This document shows, one piece after another, positions 54,796 through 64,000 of a stretch of 64,000 nt of DNA (the first letter of the stretch is position 1; each line of letters begins with the position of its first letter). A program made the position numbers and the translations under genes. Source of the DNA: Gonapodya prolifera JEL478. Taxonomy: Eukaryota; Monoblepharomycota; Monoblepharidomycetes; Monoblepharidales; Gonapodyaceae. The notes under the pieces were generated by a model, which had not been told where the DNA came from, searched no databases, and worked only from the letters and a program-made list of their open reading frames with translations. The stretch is taken from assembly GCA_001574975.1 (NCBI GenBank), contig KQ965735.1:557479-621478 (forward strand), in the 5' to 3' direction.

Positions 54796-56301
54796 ATGGC
54801 CCAAGAATTTGAACTAGCGGACTCTCCTTCTGATGGGATTTCATCAGTCATCTTTTCCCCATCGGATCCGGCGCTCCTACTCTCTGCGAGTTGGGACAAG
54901 GTGCGGGCATTTTGTTGCCGCAACCCATTTTGCGATGCGTTCGAGCTTGTTTAACCTCGCTGCCACGCTTTTTGCTGGACTGAAACGTGGGCCTCGCATT
55001 TTCCCCTTGTTGCTGGCGTCGATCCGCAGCATGTTCGACTGCACGACGTTCAGTCCAACAGTCTTCGACACAAGTACTCGCATAAAGCCGCGGTGTTCGA
55101 TGTGTGTTTTGCGGAACCACACGTTGCCGTTAGTGGAGGGCTGGATAAGAGAGTTAAAATGTGTGTATCCAACAATTCGCGAACGGACATCTTTCTTTGT
55201 TACTGGAAGCAACCGTCAATCTCCCAACTTAGGGTGGACCTGAACACTGGCCAAGAGTCGATTCTTGGGAAGCACGACGACGCCGTCCGGAATGTAGTGT
55301 ACGACCCCGAGTCAAGTGAGTTTCTTAATGTTCACCCCCCACTCCCCCCCAGACAGAGTGACCCTGTGCTATTGTCACAGAAACCATGATATCGGGATCC
55401 TGGGACAAAACTATACGCCAATGGGACTTTCGACAACCTCCATCGCGCCCAGCAGGGGTGCAAAAGCAGTCTGACAAAGTTCTCTCTCTGGACATCACGC
55501 CGAATGGCCACAAGCTTGTAGTCGCCATGGCCAATCGCCACGTCTTCGTATACGACACAAGAAATATGGACGAAACTTTCCAGAAACGAGAATCGAGTTT
55601 GAAGTTCATGACCAGGGCAGTAAAGTGCATGCCGAATGGAGAAGGTAAATATTTTTTACTCAATCTTGCATGAGAGTTGTTTCTGGGAGACTCGATGAAC
55701 TGGTGCCTGTCTCAACGGGTGAACATAAGCTGACTCGCCGACTTTTGTTAGGCTATGCTTCATCTTCCATTGAAGGTCGAATCGCGGTGGAGTTCTTTGA
55801 CCCTTCAGAAGAAGTTCAGAAAAAGAAATATGCTTTCAAATGTCATCGACAGACAGTTGACGGTGTGGAGAACGTCTACCCCGTCCATTCTCTTGCCTTC
55901 CACCCCATGTAAGTTTACACATCACTCATTCATCCCTATGCGCGTGTTTCGATTGCCTCGTAACGTTTAATTTTGCGCTCAAGCTTTGGAACGTTTGCAT
56001 CTGGCGGCGGGGACGGCATTGTAAATGTTTGGGACGGATACAACAAAAAGCGAATTCGACAATACCCGAGATATCCTACGTGCATCGCATCACTCTCATT
56101 TTCTCCGGACGGACAACAACTTGCAGTTGCAAGTTCTTACACTTGGGACGAACTCGAAAAGGAGTAAGTTCCACGCGTTGCCAGAAGCATAGCCTCAATT
56201 AACTGACCCAATATTCTCGGCAATCGCGCAGCGCCCCAACTGATACGATATTTGTACGTACCGTTGCGGAGGCAGAGGTAAAACCGAAAACCCAAGCGTG
56301 A
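54796..56301 (+). CDS. BUB3: Mitotic checkpoint WD40 protein Bub3
   Basis: Kinetochore adaptor of the spindle checkpoint; binds phosphorylated MELT motifs of the KNL1/Spc105 protein and the GLEBS motif of Bub1/Mad3. Exons 54796-54900, 55030-55160, 55233-55315, 55381-55644, 55752-55908, 55984-56163 and 56232-56301 join to 329 residues, the usual size. A seven-blade propeller is seen through [32 protein letters not shown], and [19 protein letters not shown]. The Bub3 hallmark [19 protein letters not shown] and the closing [12 protein letters not shown] plus DTIFVR distinguish it from Rae1 and other WD40 proteins. The tail after the last blade is short. Confidence 0.95.
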
Positions 56302-56494
56302 GTGTTGTTCGGGATCGTACATTGATCCAAAATTGCACCGCGAATGAAGCGAGAGTGTAAATTGTATCAGTCGCGTCTCAAACATTGAAGTTATGAATGA
56401 TGAGTCATGTTCGCCACTTCCGCCCTGATCACTCCGATCAACTGTCATCGCTTCTCTTCGCCGGTGTCCGCGGGCACCCAAATTAACTGCCCCC

Positions 56495-57772
56495 ATGGCT
56501 TCAGCGTACAGTGCTTGGCTGCATCGGAGCCCATACATTGCAAACTCAGTCACGGCGGCAGGTGCGGTTGTGTACTTCACAGTTATCAAATCATTTCTTC
56601 ACTTGACGGAGTACACCACTAAGCCCTTTGGCTTGTTGGAGACATCATCGCACAAAAGGCTGCAAAAGCTGCATCTTCGAATGAAGTCGCAAAGAAAGTG
56701 GATGAGAATGAACGACTCTCCTCCGCGCAAACGGCCCCATCCTCGCAACAACCAAAGGTTCCACACAATTTCCCCAATCGTGCTCTCGATGTTTTGTCTA
56801 GAGCTGGAATCCGTGCGCCGGCCCTCGCGATGAACTTCACATCGTCTGCAGATACCGAAAGGTTTTCCACACTTCGAGAAGCGTGGGGTTTAATAGTGAA
56901 CTCGGGCATAGACTGGAGCCGAGTCGGAGTAATGGTTGGATTTGGCTTCTTCTTTGCAGGTCAGTGCACAACAAGGGGTGCCATATGCTCGTCTAGTTGT
57001 CGAACAACAAATTTTTCGTATGTTAGGTCCAGCTTACACGTTTTGGTATAAGCTTCTCGACCACAAGGCAACTGCACTTCTGGCCCGAACCACTTCTTCC
57101 TCTCGAGCCCGCACGGCTGCGTGGTGGGCTGCTTGGGGCGCTTGGGCAGTCAGCTGCGGCAAAACCGTCGCAGATCTCACAGTTTTTGGTACGCTACAAG
57201 CGAAACTTTCTGTCACCGCCTTTGATTGAACGAATTTTGCCACCTTTGATTCTATAGATCCAATTTACTTGCCCCTTTTCTTCATGTCAACAAATCTTGT
57301 TTCGGGGTGCTCTTTTGATGAGGCGGGGAAGCGATTAAGGAAGGACTTCGCTGGTGAGAGAAGGCCAACTTGAAGAAGTTGAATGTTTTGATGAAAACGA
57401 TGGGAACGTTGGGAACTAGGAACATATGTGGTTGATGTCGCAATATGGGCACCAGTCCAGGTGAGTTAGCGTTATTGTGAGATCACAAACTTCTCTAACG
57501 CTCAGAACCGCCAGCTCTTCAATTTCAGGTGAGCTTTTGTCCGCACTTCGGTACCTGCACACAGGCTAAATGGGGATGAACAGGTTTATTCCTCTTCTCT
57601 ATCAACCGCTTCTCGTAAATGGGGTGAACGTCTTTTGGAACGCGTACTTGAGGTAGTGTGTCTTCAATCGCAGGAAACTTAGACTCACTCATCAAATATG
57701 TCCATCTGCAGCACTGTGCAGCACCACCATGGATCGGGAGAGGAAGAGAAACTTCTGCAGGTTAAAATATAG
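56495..57772 (+). CDS. Mpv17/PMP22-family membrane protein
   Basis: Exons 56495-56561, 56624-56959, 57027-57188, 57258-57353, 57420-57460, 57506-57528, 57584-57652 and 57712-57772 join to 284 residues. The family pattern is complete: an N-terminal YSAWLHRSPYIANSV helix, GDIIAQ, DWSRVGVMVGFGFFFAGPAY with helix 2, YKLLDHK, DPIYLPLFF, and the C-terminal VAIWAPVQNRQLFNFRFIPL plus VNVFWNAYLS. These four-helix proteins sit in mitochondrial inner, peroxisomal or vacuolar membranes; Mpv17/Sym1 act as weakly selective channels. The ~70-residue Ser/Ala/Gln-rich insertion between helix 1 and helix 2 makes it longer than Sym1 (197). Which organelle it serves is not visible. Confidence 0.92.
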
Positions 57773-57828
57773 GACTTTATTGTGATAACCACTATTTCGC
57801 AGTTATAGACAAGCACCACTTTTTAAAG

Positions 57829-58702
57829 CTAACGTTGGGATTCGAGATTCTGGCAAACATGTATTTTATTTAAAAAAGAAACGGCTGCTCCTCGTGTATC
57901 TTTATGCCCTCTCTTAATTTGAAGATTTGCCGAGAGCTCCGTCGATACCGTTGACTGTTGATTGTGCAAATGGTTTCCACCGGGGCTGTTCTGGACGAGT
58001 CTGCTCGACATTAGAGTAATATTTTTGGAGTGAAACATGCGACAATGTGGCTGTTTCGGTGACCGTCCTGACATTCGCCCAAAAAGCACACACCAGCCAT
58101 AAGAAGGGGAACAGCTGTTCTGCGTCAAGCAGGCAAGAGGACGATTGAAGTTCTGCTCCATCTTCTGATAATTAATGTGCCACTCTTCACTGATTGAAGT
58201 GGGAAGCTCTATGCCGTGGAGTTGTTCTTCGATGGATCTAGGAGTTGAGCATGGTGGAACGGTCCATTTGGACCACAAAGGAAGGTGCGGAAGAACCCTC
58301 TAGAAAAGAGACGGGAGACTTTTTGCGTCCTCAGTTTCATTGCATGAAGCACGGGTAACGAGGGTTCCGATGGACAAAGTATGTCCATTGTCAAATGCAC
58401 AAGAGCGACACAAAAGAAATATGTGTCCTGGCCCACGGTCAGAGTTTACGGAGGTCATTCTATGGTGCGGGAATGAGTCACACTGAATTGAGCACAGTTT
58501 CGACAAAAGAAACAGGTGGTCGGGTGGCAGGTGCTGTATCCTTCGCGATCACTGGCCAGCAACCAGAAAAAATCCCGGAGAGGCGAGGACATGAAGAGAG
58601 GAGAAAATTGAACGTACATAGAACAATTGAAGCAGATCTTGGTGACCGAGGCAGTCACCAACGATGCAAATGCCAAGGTGGTGGGCTTGCAAGGGAAGAA
58701 AC
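57829..58702 (-). CDS. Doubtful Cys-rich (zinc-finger-like) gene
   Basis: On the minus strand a plausible exon at 58702-58618 (PCKPTTLAFASLVTASVTKI then CFNC) joins by good GT-AG sites to one starting at 58551 (DREGYSTCHPTTCFFCRNCA). A weaker splice then leads to HIFLLCRSCAFDNGHTLSIG. The repeated C-x2-C pairs resemble a small zinc-binding domain but I recognise no family. A further open stretch to 57829 (about 150 codons) has more Cys but no link I can prove. No start codon joins in frame: an ATG at 58805 gives an exon of the wrong phase. It may be a real gene with missed exons, a decayed one, or chance. Confidence 0.2.
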
Positions 58703-59121
58703 CTGGGAAGAGCAGCGTTGGTGAAAATCAAGGCGGGCAAATGTCAGATTTCACCGAGGAAGCTGAGACGGGGTGACTGTGCTGAAGGGTTGACGATTTT
58801 GCCATATGTATTGGATTGGACAAAGATTTTGGAGCAGACGGAGGGTGTGATAGAAGGACAAGGAGCGATAATAAAATAGGGTGAAATCATGCGAGTGAAA
58901 ATGGAGATTGAGAATAAGATCTTAATCTCGTGTTTGATTGGAGAGTTGAGGACCGCAGTCGTGCCGTGGTGACGCCTCACAAGGTCACAGTGTTGAAACA
59001 CGCACAAAACGCACACATAGCGGAACCCGAAGCAGGAAACGCGACTAACTAGCGATAAAGCAGACGGCGACGCGACGAGAAGGCCAACGCTGAGGGAGGG
59101 AAAGAGAACCAGAGAACGGGG

Positions 59122-62100
59122 ATGAAGGCCAGCGTGTCGCGCGAAACAACAGGCGCAGCGCGAGGCGGCGGAGGCAGGGGAGCACAGGCGACGGGAAGGG
59201 CTGAGAGAGGCGAGCGCTCTGAACGTTCCGAGAAGATGGAACGTGGGGAACGCGAGCGTGTAGAGCGGGTGGAGCGCATGGAGCGGGTGGAGCGGGACAT
59301 TCGTGACCGGCACGGACGGACAGCGTTGGCAGTCACAACAGGACCTGTTACAAGAGTCGTAACCAGGGTCGAGACGACCACTACCGTGGCGTACCCGGCC
59401 ATCCTGTTCGATCCGCCGTCACCGACGCACTTGGACCCGGGCGTGTACCCGTTGGCCAATACGCCAACGCCGCCAGCCTTAAAGAGGTTCTGCTTCGAAG
59501 TTGATGGAGTACCGACGCATTTTAGAGAGGCAGCGGGTGACGGTGGCGGTGTTGATGGCGCGGATAGGGAGAGAGAGCGTCAGGTGAGCATCGGAGAACA
59601 GAGACCCATGGTGGTGGAGAGAAAGTATTGGATTGATATTGATGACTGAATTTTGGTTCTGCTTTCCCCCCCTTGCAATCACAATCCCACAATCATTCCG
59701 AACAACCATCTCCGTCTTGTACTCCTTATTCCCCTCATGCAATCATCTCCTCCCGCAATCTAAATGTTTCTGAACTCAACCTCACCATTGTTTTTATCTG
59801 CTCCGTCACCCCTCACCAACTCTCGGATCGAAACACGTCCGACACTTCTCCACTTGTTTCCCTTCACTTTTTTAATTTCCACGCACCACATACCTGCCCC
59901 ATAAAGCCCTCGCTCACTGAAATTGCCCGCAAACGCAAACAATCGCACTCATCTTCAATCTCCCACCCAACCGCGCAACCACCCGCTCTCACATCACCTA
60001 TCCCACCCACCCTCGCAATCGCCGCCTACCACAACCCAGCTACCCCTCTCACACCCTACCCGGACTCGCTCTCTCTCATCGCCACCCCGAGTCATCAACC
60101 TCCTCAGATCATCATTCCGGGTCCTTCACCTTCACCTTCCCTTCCAACACCGATCCACCCAGCCGCGGACCTATCGCCGACTCTGCCGAGCCCCTCCTTA
60201 TCTCCTACCAGGGCAGTTGCGCCCAAGATGGGTGATGTAGTGCTTGACGGGCAAGATGAGGCCGAGGGTGAGTTAGTTCGAGGGTTGGGGCCTCTTCGGC
60301 TCCCCGTTGCATTTCGTAATCGACCTTCAGCTTTATTGCACGTGCTAATCAAACTTTTCGTCTGTCATTACCTCCGGTACTCAATTATCGTGATCACTCC
60401 ACCATCGCCCTCTTTCCTCGTCCAGACCTCAACAACCCTCCTTCTCTCACCGATCTCCCCCGCATTGTACGCACTTTCACCGCTTTGCCACCCCCTCTCA
60501 AATCCTACCTTCTACTCCACCTCCTTCGTCGCTGCCCCGTCCCCACCCTCCAGTTCGTCTCTTCGCTTGTTCTTCCGACACTCAAACGGGACTTCCTCCG
60601 CCTGTTGCCTCTCGAACTCGCTTTCCAGGTCGTTTCCTACCTTGACGTTCGTGCCCTCGGCCGATGTGCCCGCGTGTCGACAGCTTGGCGCAGGGTGGTC
60701 GAGGGGGGCGATGCAGAGGTTGCCGTTTGGAAACAGAGGCTTATAAGAGAAGGGTGGCTCAGAGAAGACGAAGTCGAACGCGAGGCGGCGCGGGCGATGG
60801 GAAGAGTGGCGCCACAAGGAGGACCAGTCGGGCCGTGGGGGTGGGGCCCTTCCGCCTCCGGAACCGGTTCAAGGAGGGATCGTGATAGAGAGCGGGCACG
60901 ACTGGCAGCCGAGGCTGCTCGCAGGAGGGGGGGCACGCCTCCGCCTGAAGAGGGTGAGGCGGACGGGGATGATGAGGGAACCGAAGAGGAGCACGGAATG
61001 GGGGGGGAAAGGGATGATGACGGAATGTTGGTGGACGAGCCGGCCGGCGTGGGGCTGTCGCCAAGATCTTCCCCTGGAGCAGGTCCCAGGGGTGGTCTTT
61101 GGGGTTGGCCAGGGGGCGCTGGATCTCCTGGAGAGTCATCGGGGGGTCGCACCAGAGGTGCATCCGCAGCGCACGTCTATCGAAGTCTCTATCGACGCCA
61201 CCACATCACGTCTCGGAACTGGGCAGCGGGGCGATACAAGCTTCTGTCTTTCCCGGGTCACAACCAAAACGTGGTCACGTGCCTCCAGTTTGACGGGGAC
61301 AAGATCGTCTCTGGGAGCGACGACCAGACCATGAACGTGTACGATGTCCGCACTGGAGCCCTGAGGAGGCGCCTGGAGGGTCACGAGGGTGGCGTTTGGG
61401 CCCTGCAATACCACGGAAATACACTGGTCAGCGGGTCGACGGACCGAACCGTGCGCGTGTGGGACCTGCAGACCGGAAGGTGCACGCACGTATTCGAGGG
61501 CCACACGAGCACTGTGAGATGTTTGGCAATTGTGATGCCCCAACTAAACCCAGAAACCGGTGAGATGGAGCCAGAGGTGCCAGTCATCGTCACTGGAAGT
61601 AGGGACTCTACGCTGCGGGTTTGGAGACTGCCCAACGTGGACGTGGACCCCCCATATAATGCGCCAGAGCCGGGCGGTGGGGCAGGCGGATCGGCTGCAG
61701 GCGAGAACCCTTACTTTATGCACGTACTGTCTGGCCACCTGAACTCGGTTCGTGCCATCGCCGGGGCGGGTAACACCCTGGTTTCGGGCTCATACGACGC
61801 GACAGTGCGCGTGTGGGACATTCGCAAGGGCGAGATGGTTCACAGGCTCACCGGGCATAGAGAGAAGGTGTACAGTGTTGGATACTCTGCCGAGCTGAGA
61901 AGGGCAGTGAGCGGGAGTATGGATGCTACTGTCAAGGTGTGGGATGTTAGGACGGGGACCATGTTGTTTTCCTTGGAAGGTGCGTCATGTGACGTTGCAT
62001 ATGTTTTGTTAATACCTCGTTGACATGGCTTTTCTTCGCTCTCACGCCACCCTCTCGTGTCCCCTCGCCGCACCCATTATCATTCGCCAATGCTACTAAT

Positions 62101-62798
62101 CATTGCCAGGCCACACTTCCCTTGTGGGTCTGCTGGAGCTGACTCCCAAATACCTTGTTTCGGCCGCCGCAGATTCGAGCTTGCGTATCTGGAATCCCAA
62201 CACTGGGGCCTGCTTGGCTACACTCAACGGGCATCAAGCGGCCATCACTTGCTTCCACCACGACCCTCATTATAACCGTATTGTTTCCGGTTCTGATGGG
62301 GGTGTCAAGGTGTGGGAACTGTGCTCAGACCCGGTCGAGGCCGCCAGGATAGAGAGAGAGGGGCAAGGACAGGGGCAGGGTCAGGGCACGGGTGGCACGT
62401 CGACGACCGTGGCGTATGGGAGGTTCTTGAGGGATCTCGTTTCAGGCCCAGAAGTGCATGGTGTATGGAGGGTGCGGATGGACGAGAGAAGACTGGTGTG
62501 CGCCATCCAAAGGGAGCACGCTCAGACATTCTTTGAAGTGTTAGACTTCGGAGATGGGGTGGACGAGGATGACCAGGGAGAGCGTAGGAGTGGTGTTGTT
62601 GGCGATGGGTATGTCGAATATGTGGATGGAACTCGAGAGGCAGGATCGTTTCGCGGTGAGGTCCCTCCTGGTGGAAGGCCACGGAGCGTACCAGATGGTC
62701 CCACGCCCGGGCATATCCAGGAGCACAGTGACGATGATGCGGTGATGGCGGTGCCTCCTCAGAATATGGATATGGCGGAGGGAGACACAAGCGACTGA
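59122..62798 (+). CDS. CDC4: Cdc4-type F-box/WD40 substrate receptor of SCF ubiquitin ligase
   Basis: Exons 59122-59583, 59907-60267, 60426-61979 and 62110-62798 join to 1021 residues. The N-terminal block has an Arg/Glu-rich run and the Cdc4/Pop1 signature TRVETTTTVAYPAILFDPPS with LDPGVYPLA and LKRFCFEVDG. The dimerisation helix and F-box follow: FTALPPPLKSYLLLHLLRRC and FLRLLPLELAFQVVSYLDVR. An acidic linker leads to RHHITSRNW and then WD40 blades (VSGSDDQTMNVYD, VSGSTDRTVRVWD, VTGSRDSTLRVW, VSGSYDATVRVWD, VSGSMDATVKVWD, VSAAADSSLRIWN, VSGSDGGVKVWE), enough for the eight-blade propeller that reads phosphodegrons of Sic1/cyclin-type targets. A Pro/Gly-rich loop of ~40 residues interrupts one blade. 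The acceptor of exon 2 is the least certain joint. Confidence 0.93.
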
Positions 62799-63616
62799 GC
62801 GGAGTGAAAGCGTGCACGATATGATGTTGGTTGCAGTGGGGCGTGATGAAAGGGCTGAGTGACGATGACGGGGATGTCTCTTGGTTTCCTCTACACGGTT
62901 TCATACTAGTGGAATCCCGATGAGACATCTTCGAGTGACGATACAGATCTTGACCCCGTTTGTTGTTGCCGATATGGGTGTGCCTGCTGAATTTCACATA
63001 TCTGGCTTGGTTTTCTTTCCCGTCTTTTTTCTTCTTTTACCCACCTAAATCATCTCAACCCCCGCTCCCCATTTATTTTCCTCATTGGTGCCACGTTTAC
63101 TTGGTGGAAGTCTGGTCGTCGAGAACCTTGCTTTTAGTCAGAAACCTACTATGGCTTGTACGATATCTACTCGAGGGATGAACGCTATAGATTCAATAAC
63201 ATGTCTGTAAAACTACACTGAGAATCTCGCACTTTTATTGGTACACGGAGTTTCGTCCTATCCGAAGTGAGTAATAGGACCGATTCGAGAACGAAAAAGT
63301 CATATCATCAATGTTGCCATCATCCTGTCGAAAGAATGGCTGGGAGGAGGCCCACTCAACATCGATTCCCAATGTTCCAGACCCAGAGACCTGTCTCGTC
63401 TAGTCCCAAGAGAAGGAATGCAATAAGCTCTTCCCGTCATTGCATGCTTCAACGACTAACTCGACCCCGGGTGCTTCATGCATTGTTGGTGACATAGCAC
63501 AAACCTGCACGCCGGTTCGAATGAGGCGACGGCTGCGAACTGCCAAAATATTGTTGTGAGTGAACTCTCCAAAAATCCCTCAGCTTCACAAGACACTCAC
63601 CAATTATGCTAACTCG
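62799..63616. other. Spacer at the 3' side of CDC4
   Basis: About 820 bases with no confident gene. A TC-rich block lies at 63008-63080. On the minus strand a short stretch at 63495-63540 could be an exon of the gene that enters from the right edge, but the joint is not clear. Confidence 0.35.
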
Positions 63617-64000
63617 TCATGTTTTTTTGGTTGCATTGGTCCCTTCTTTTCTTATTGCATCCCAAACTTTTCCCACGCCACGAACCCACTCTCGCTCGCT
63701 CAGGTGCCAGAACCCAACCGGTCTCCGTGGATCTCCTCCCTCCACGGGAGGTCGCCGAAGAGCTGTTGGTCGTGGGGTACGAAATATGGTATCACGTACA
63801 GAAGGTGAAAAGGATGGGCCACTGGAGGGTGCAAGTCCATAAATCGCGTCGTCAGACAGTTGCGGGGTAATTCCTAGTGAAGCATCTCTTCTTCGCTTCC
63901 ACGCCGCAAAAACGCTGACTTCAGATTCCGCGGGGGGCACGTGAACAATATTGGGAGTGGCTGGCCCGCCATACCAGCCAAGCGAGAGTCCACTTTCCGA
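63617..64000 (-). CDS. Edge fragment of an unknown minus-strand gene
   Basis: A frame open from the right edge for 128 codons, with coding-like composition (LSLGWYGGPATPNIVHVPPA, AAWKRRRDASLGITPQLSDD, VGFWHLSEREWVRGVGKVWD). No domain is recognised. The stop at 63617 follows a Lys/Thr run and may not be the true end, since donors near the end could lead to exons further left. The opposite strand also has an open frame here (63560-63870), so the strand is not certain. Confidence 0.35.
   Translation of the reverse strand, partial: SESGLSLGWYGGPATPNIVHVPPAESEVSVFAAWKRRRDASLGITPQLSDDAIYGLAPSSGPSFSPSVRDTIFRTPRPTALRRPPVEGGDPRRPVGFWHLSEREWVRGVGKVWDAIRKEGTNATKKT

Overview
The window is nuclear DNA of a fungus, most likely a zoosporic (chytrid-type) one. 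Genes are dense, lie on both strands and carry many short spliceosomal introns, mostly 50-150 bases with GTRNGT donors and YAG acceptors. Fungal markers include homoserine kinase, Hsp78, an NADPH-cytochrome P450 reductase and a Cdc4-type F-box/WD40 protein. The strongest pointer to zoosporic fungi is a microbial-rhodopsin/class III cyclase fusion, together with ARPC2 and a CDCA7-type zinc finger. The species is inferred, not shown. No rRNA, tRNA, CRISPR array or large transposon was recognised.

Layout, left to right: the tail of an FG-rich protein (left edge); a TBC Rab-GAP; a four-helix membrane protein head to head with the enzyme rhodopsin (4.6-10.4 kb); an F-box/LRR protein; a Sec14-like lipid transfer protein; mitochondrial HSP78; a DUF2236 (MpaB/rubber-oxygenase-like) protein; a GST-hemerythrin fusion; a CDCA7-like zinc-finger protein; a neuferricin-like haem protein; glucose-6-phosphate dehydrogenase; homoserine kinase; a ruined short-chain dehydrogenase carrying a small repeat; P450 reductase; an M20 N-carbamoyl amidohydrolase whose intron holds a second copy of that repeat; an ALKBH7-like dioxygenase; an ankyrin protein built of four super-repeats; HTD2; a membrane-anchored S15/CocE-type hydrolase; ARPC2; ARF1; BUB3; an Mpv17/PMP22 protein; a doubtful Cys-rich locus; CDC4; and the edge of a minus-strand gene.

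Most genes are unlinked housekeeping functions. The NADPH makers and users (G6PDH, P450 reductase) and the mitochondrial proteins (HSP78, HTD2, ALKBH7) are scattered, not clustered. Nearly every exon chain given here was checked by hand: summed exon lengths divide by three and product lengths fit the families (ARF 181, ARPC2 299, BUB3 329, HSP78 802 residues).

The most novel material is (1) the rhodopsin fusion, which keeps its retinal lysine but has lost one of two metal aspartates and both transition-state residues of the cyclase, and so looks like a light-sensing pseudocyclase that needs a partner; (2) the GST-hemerythrin fusion with a full set of candidate di-iron ligands; (3) the ankyrin super-repeat protein; and (4) a small dispersed repeat found both in a dead gene and in an enlarged intron.
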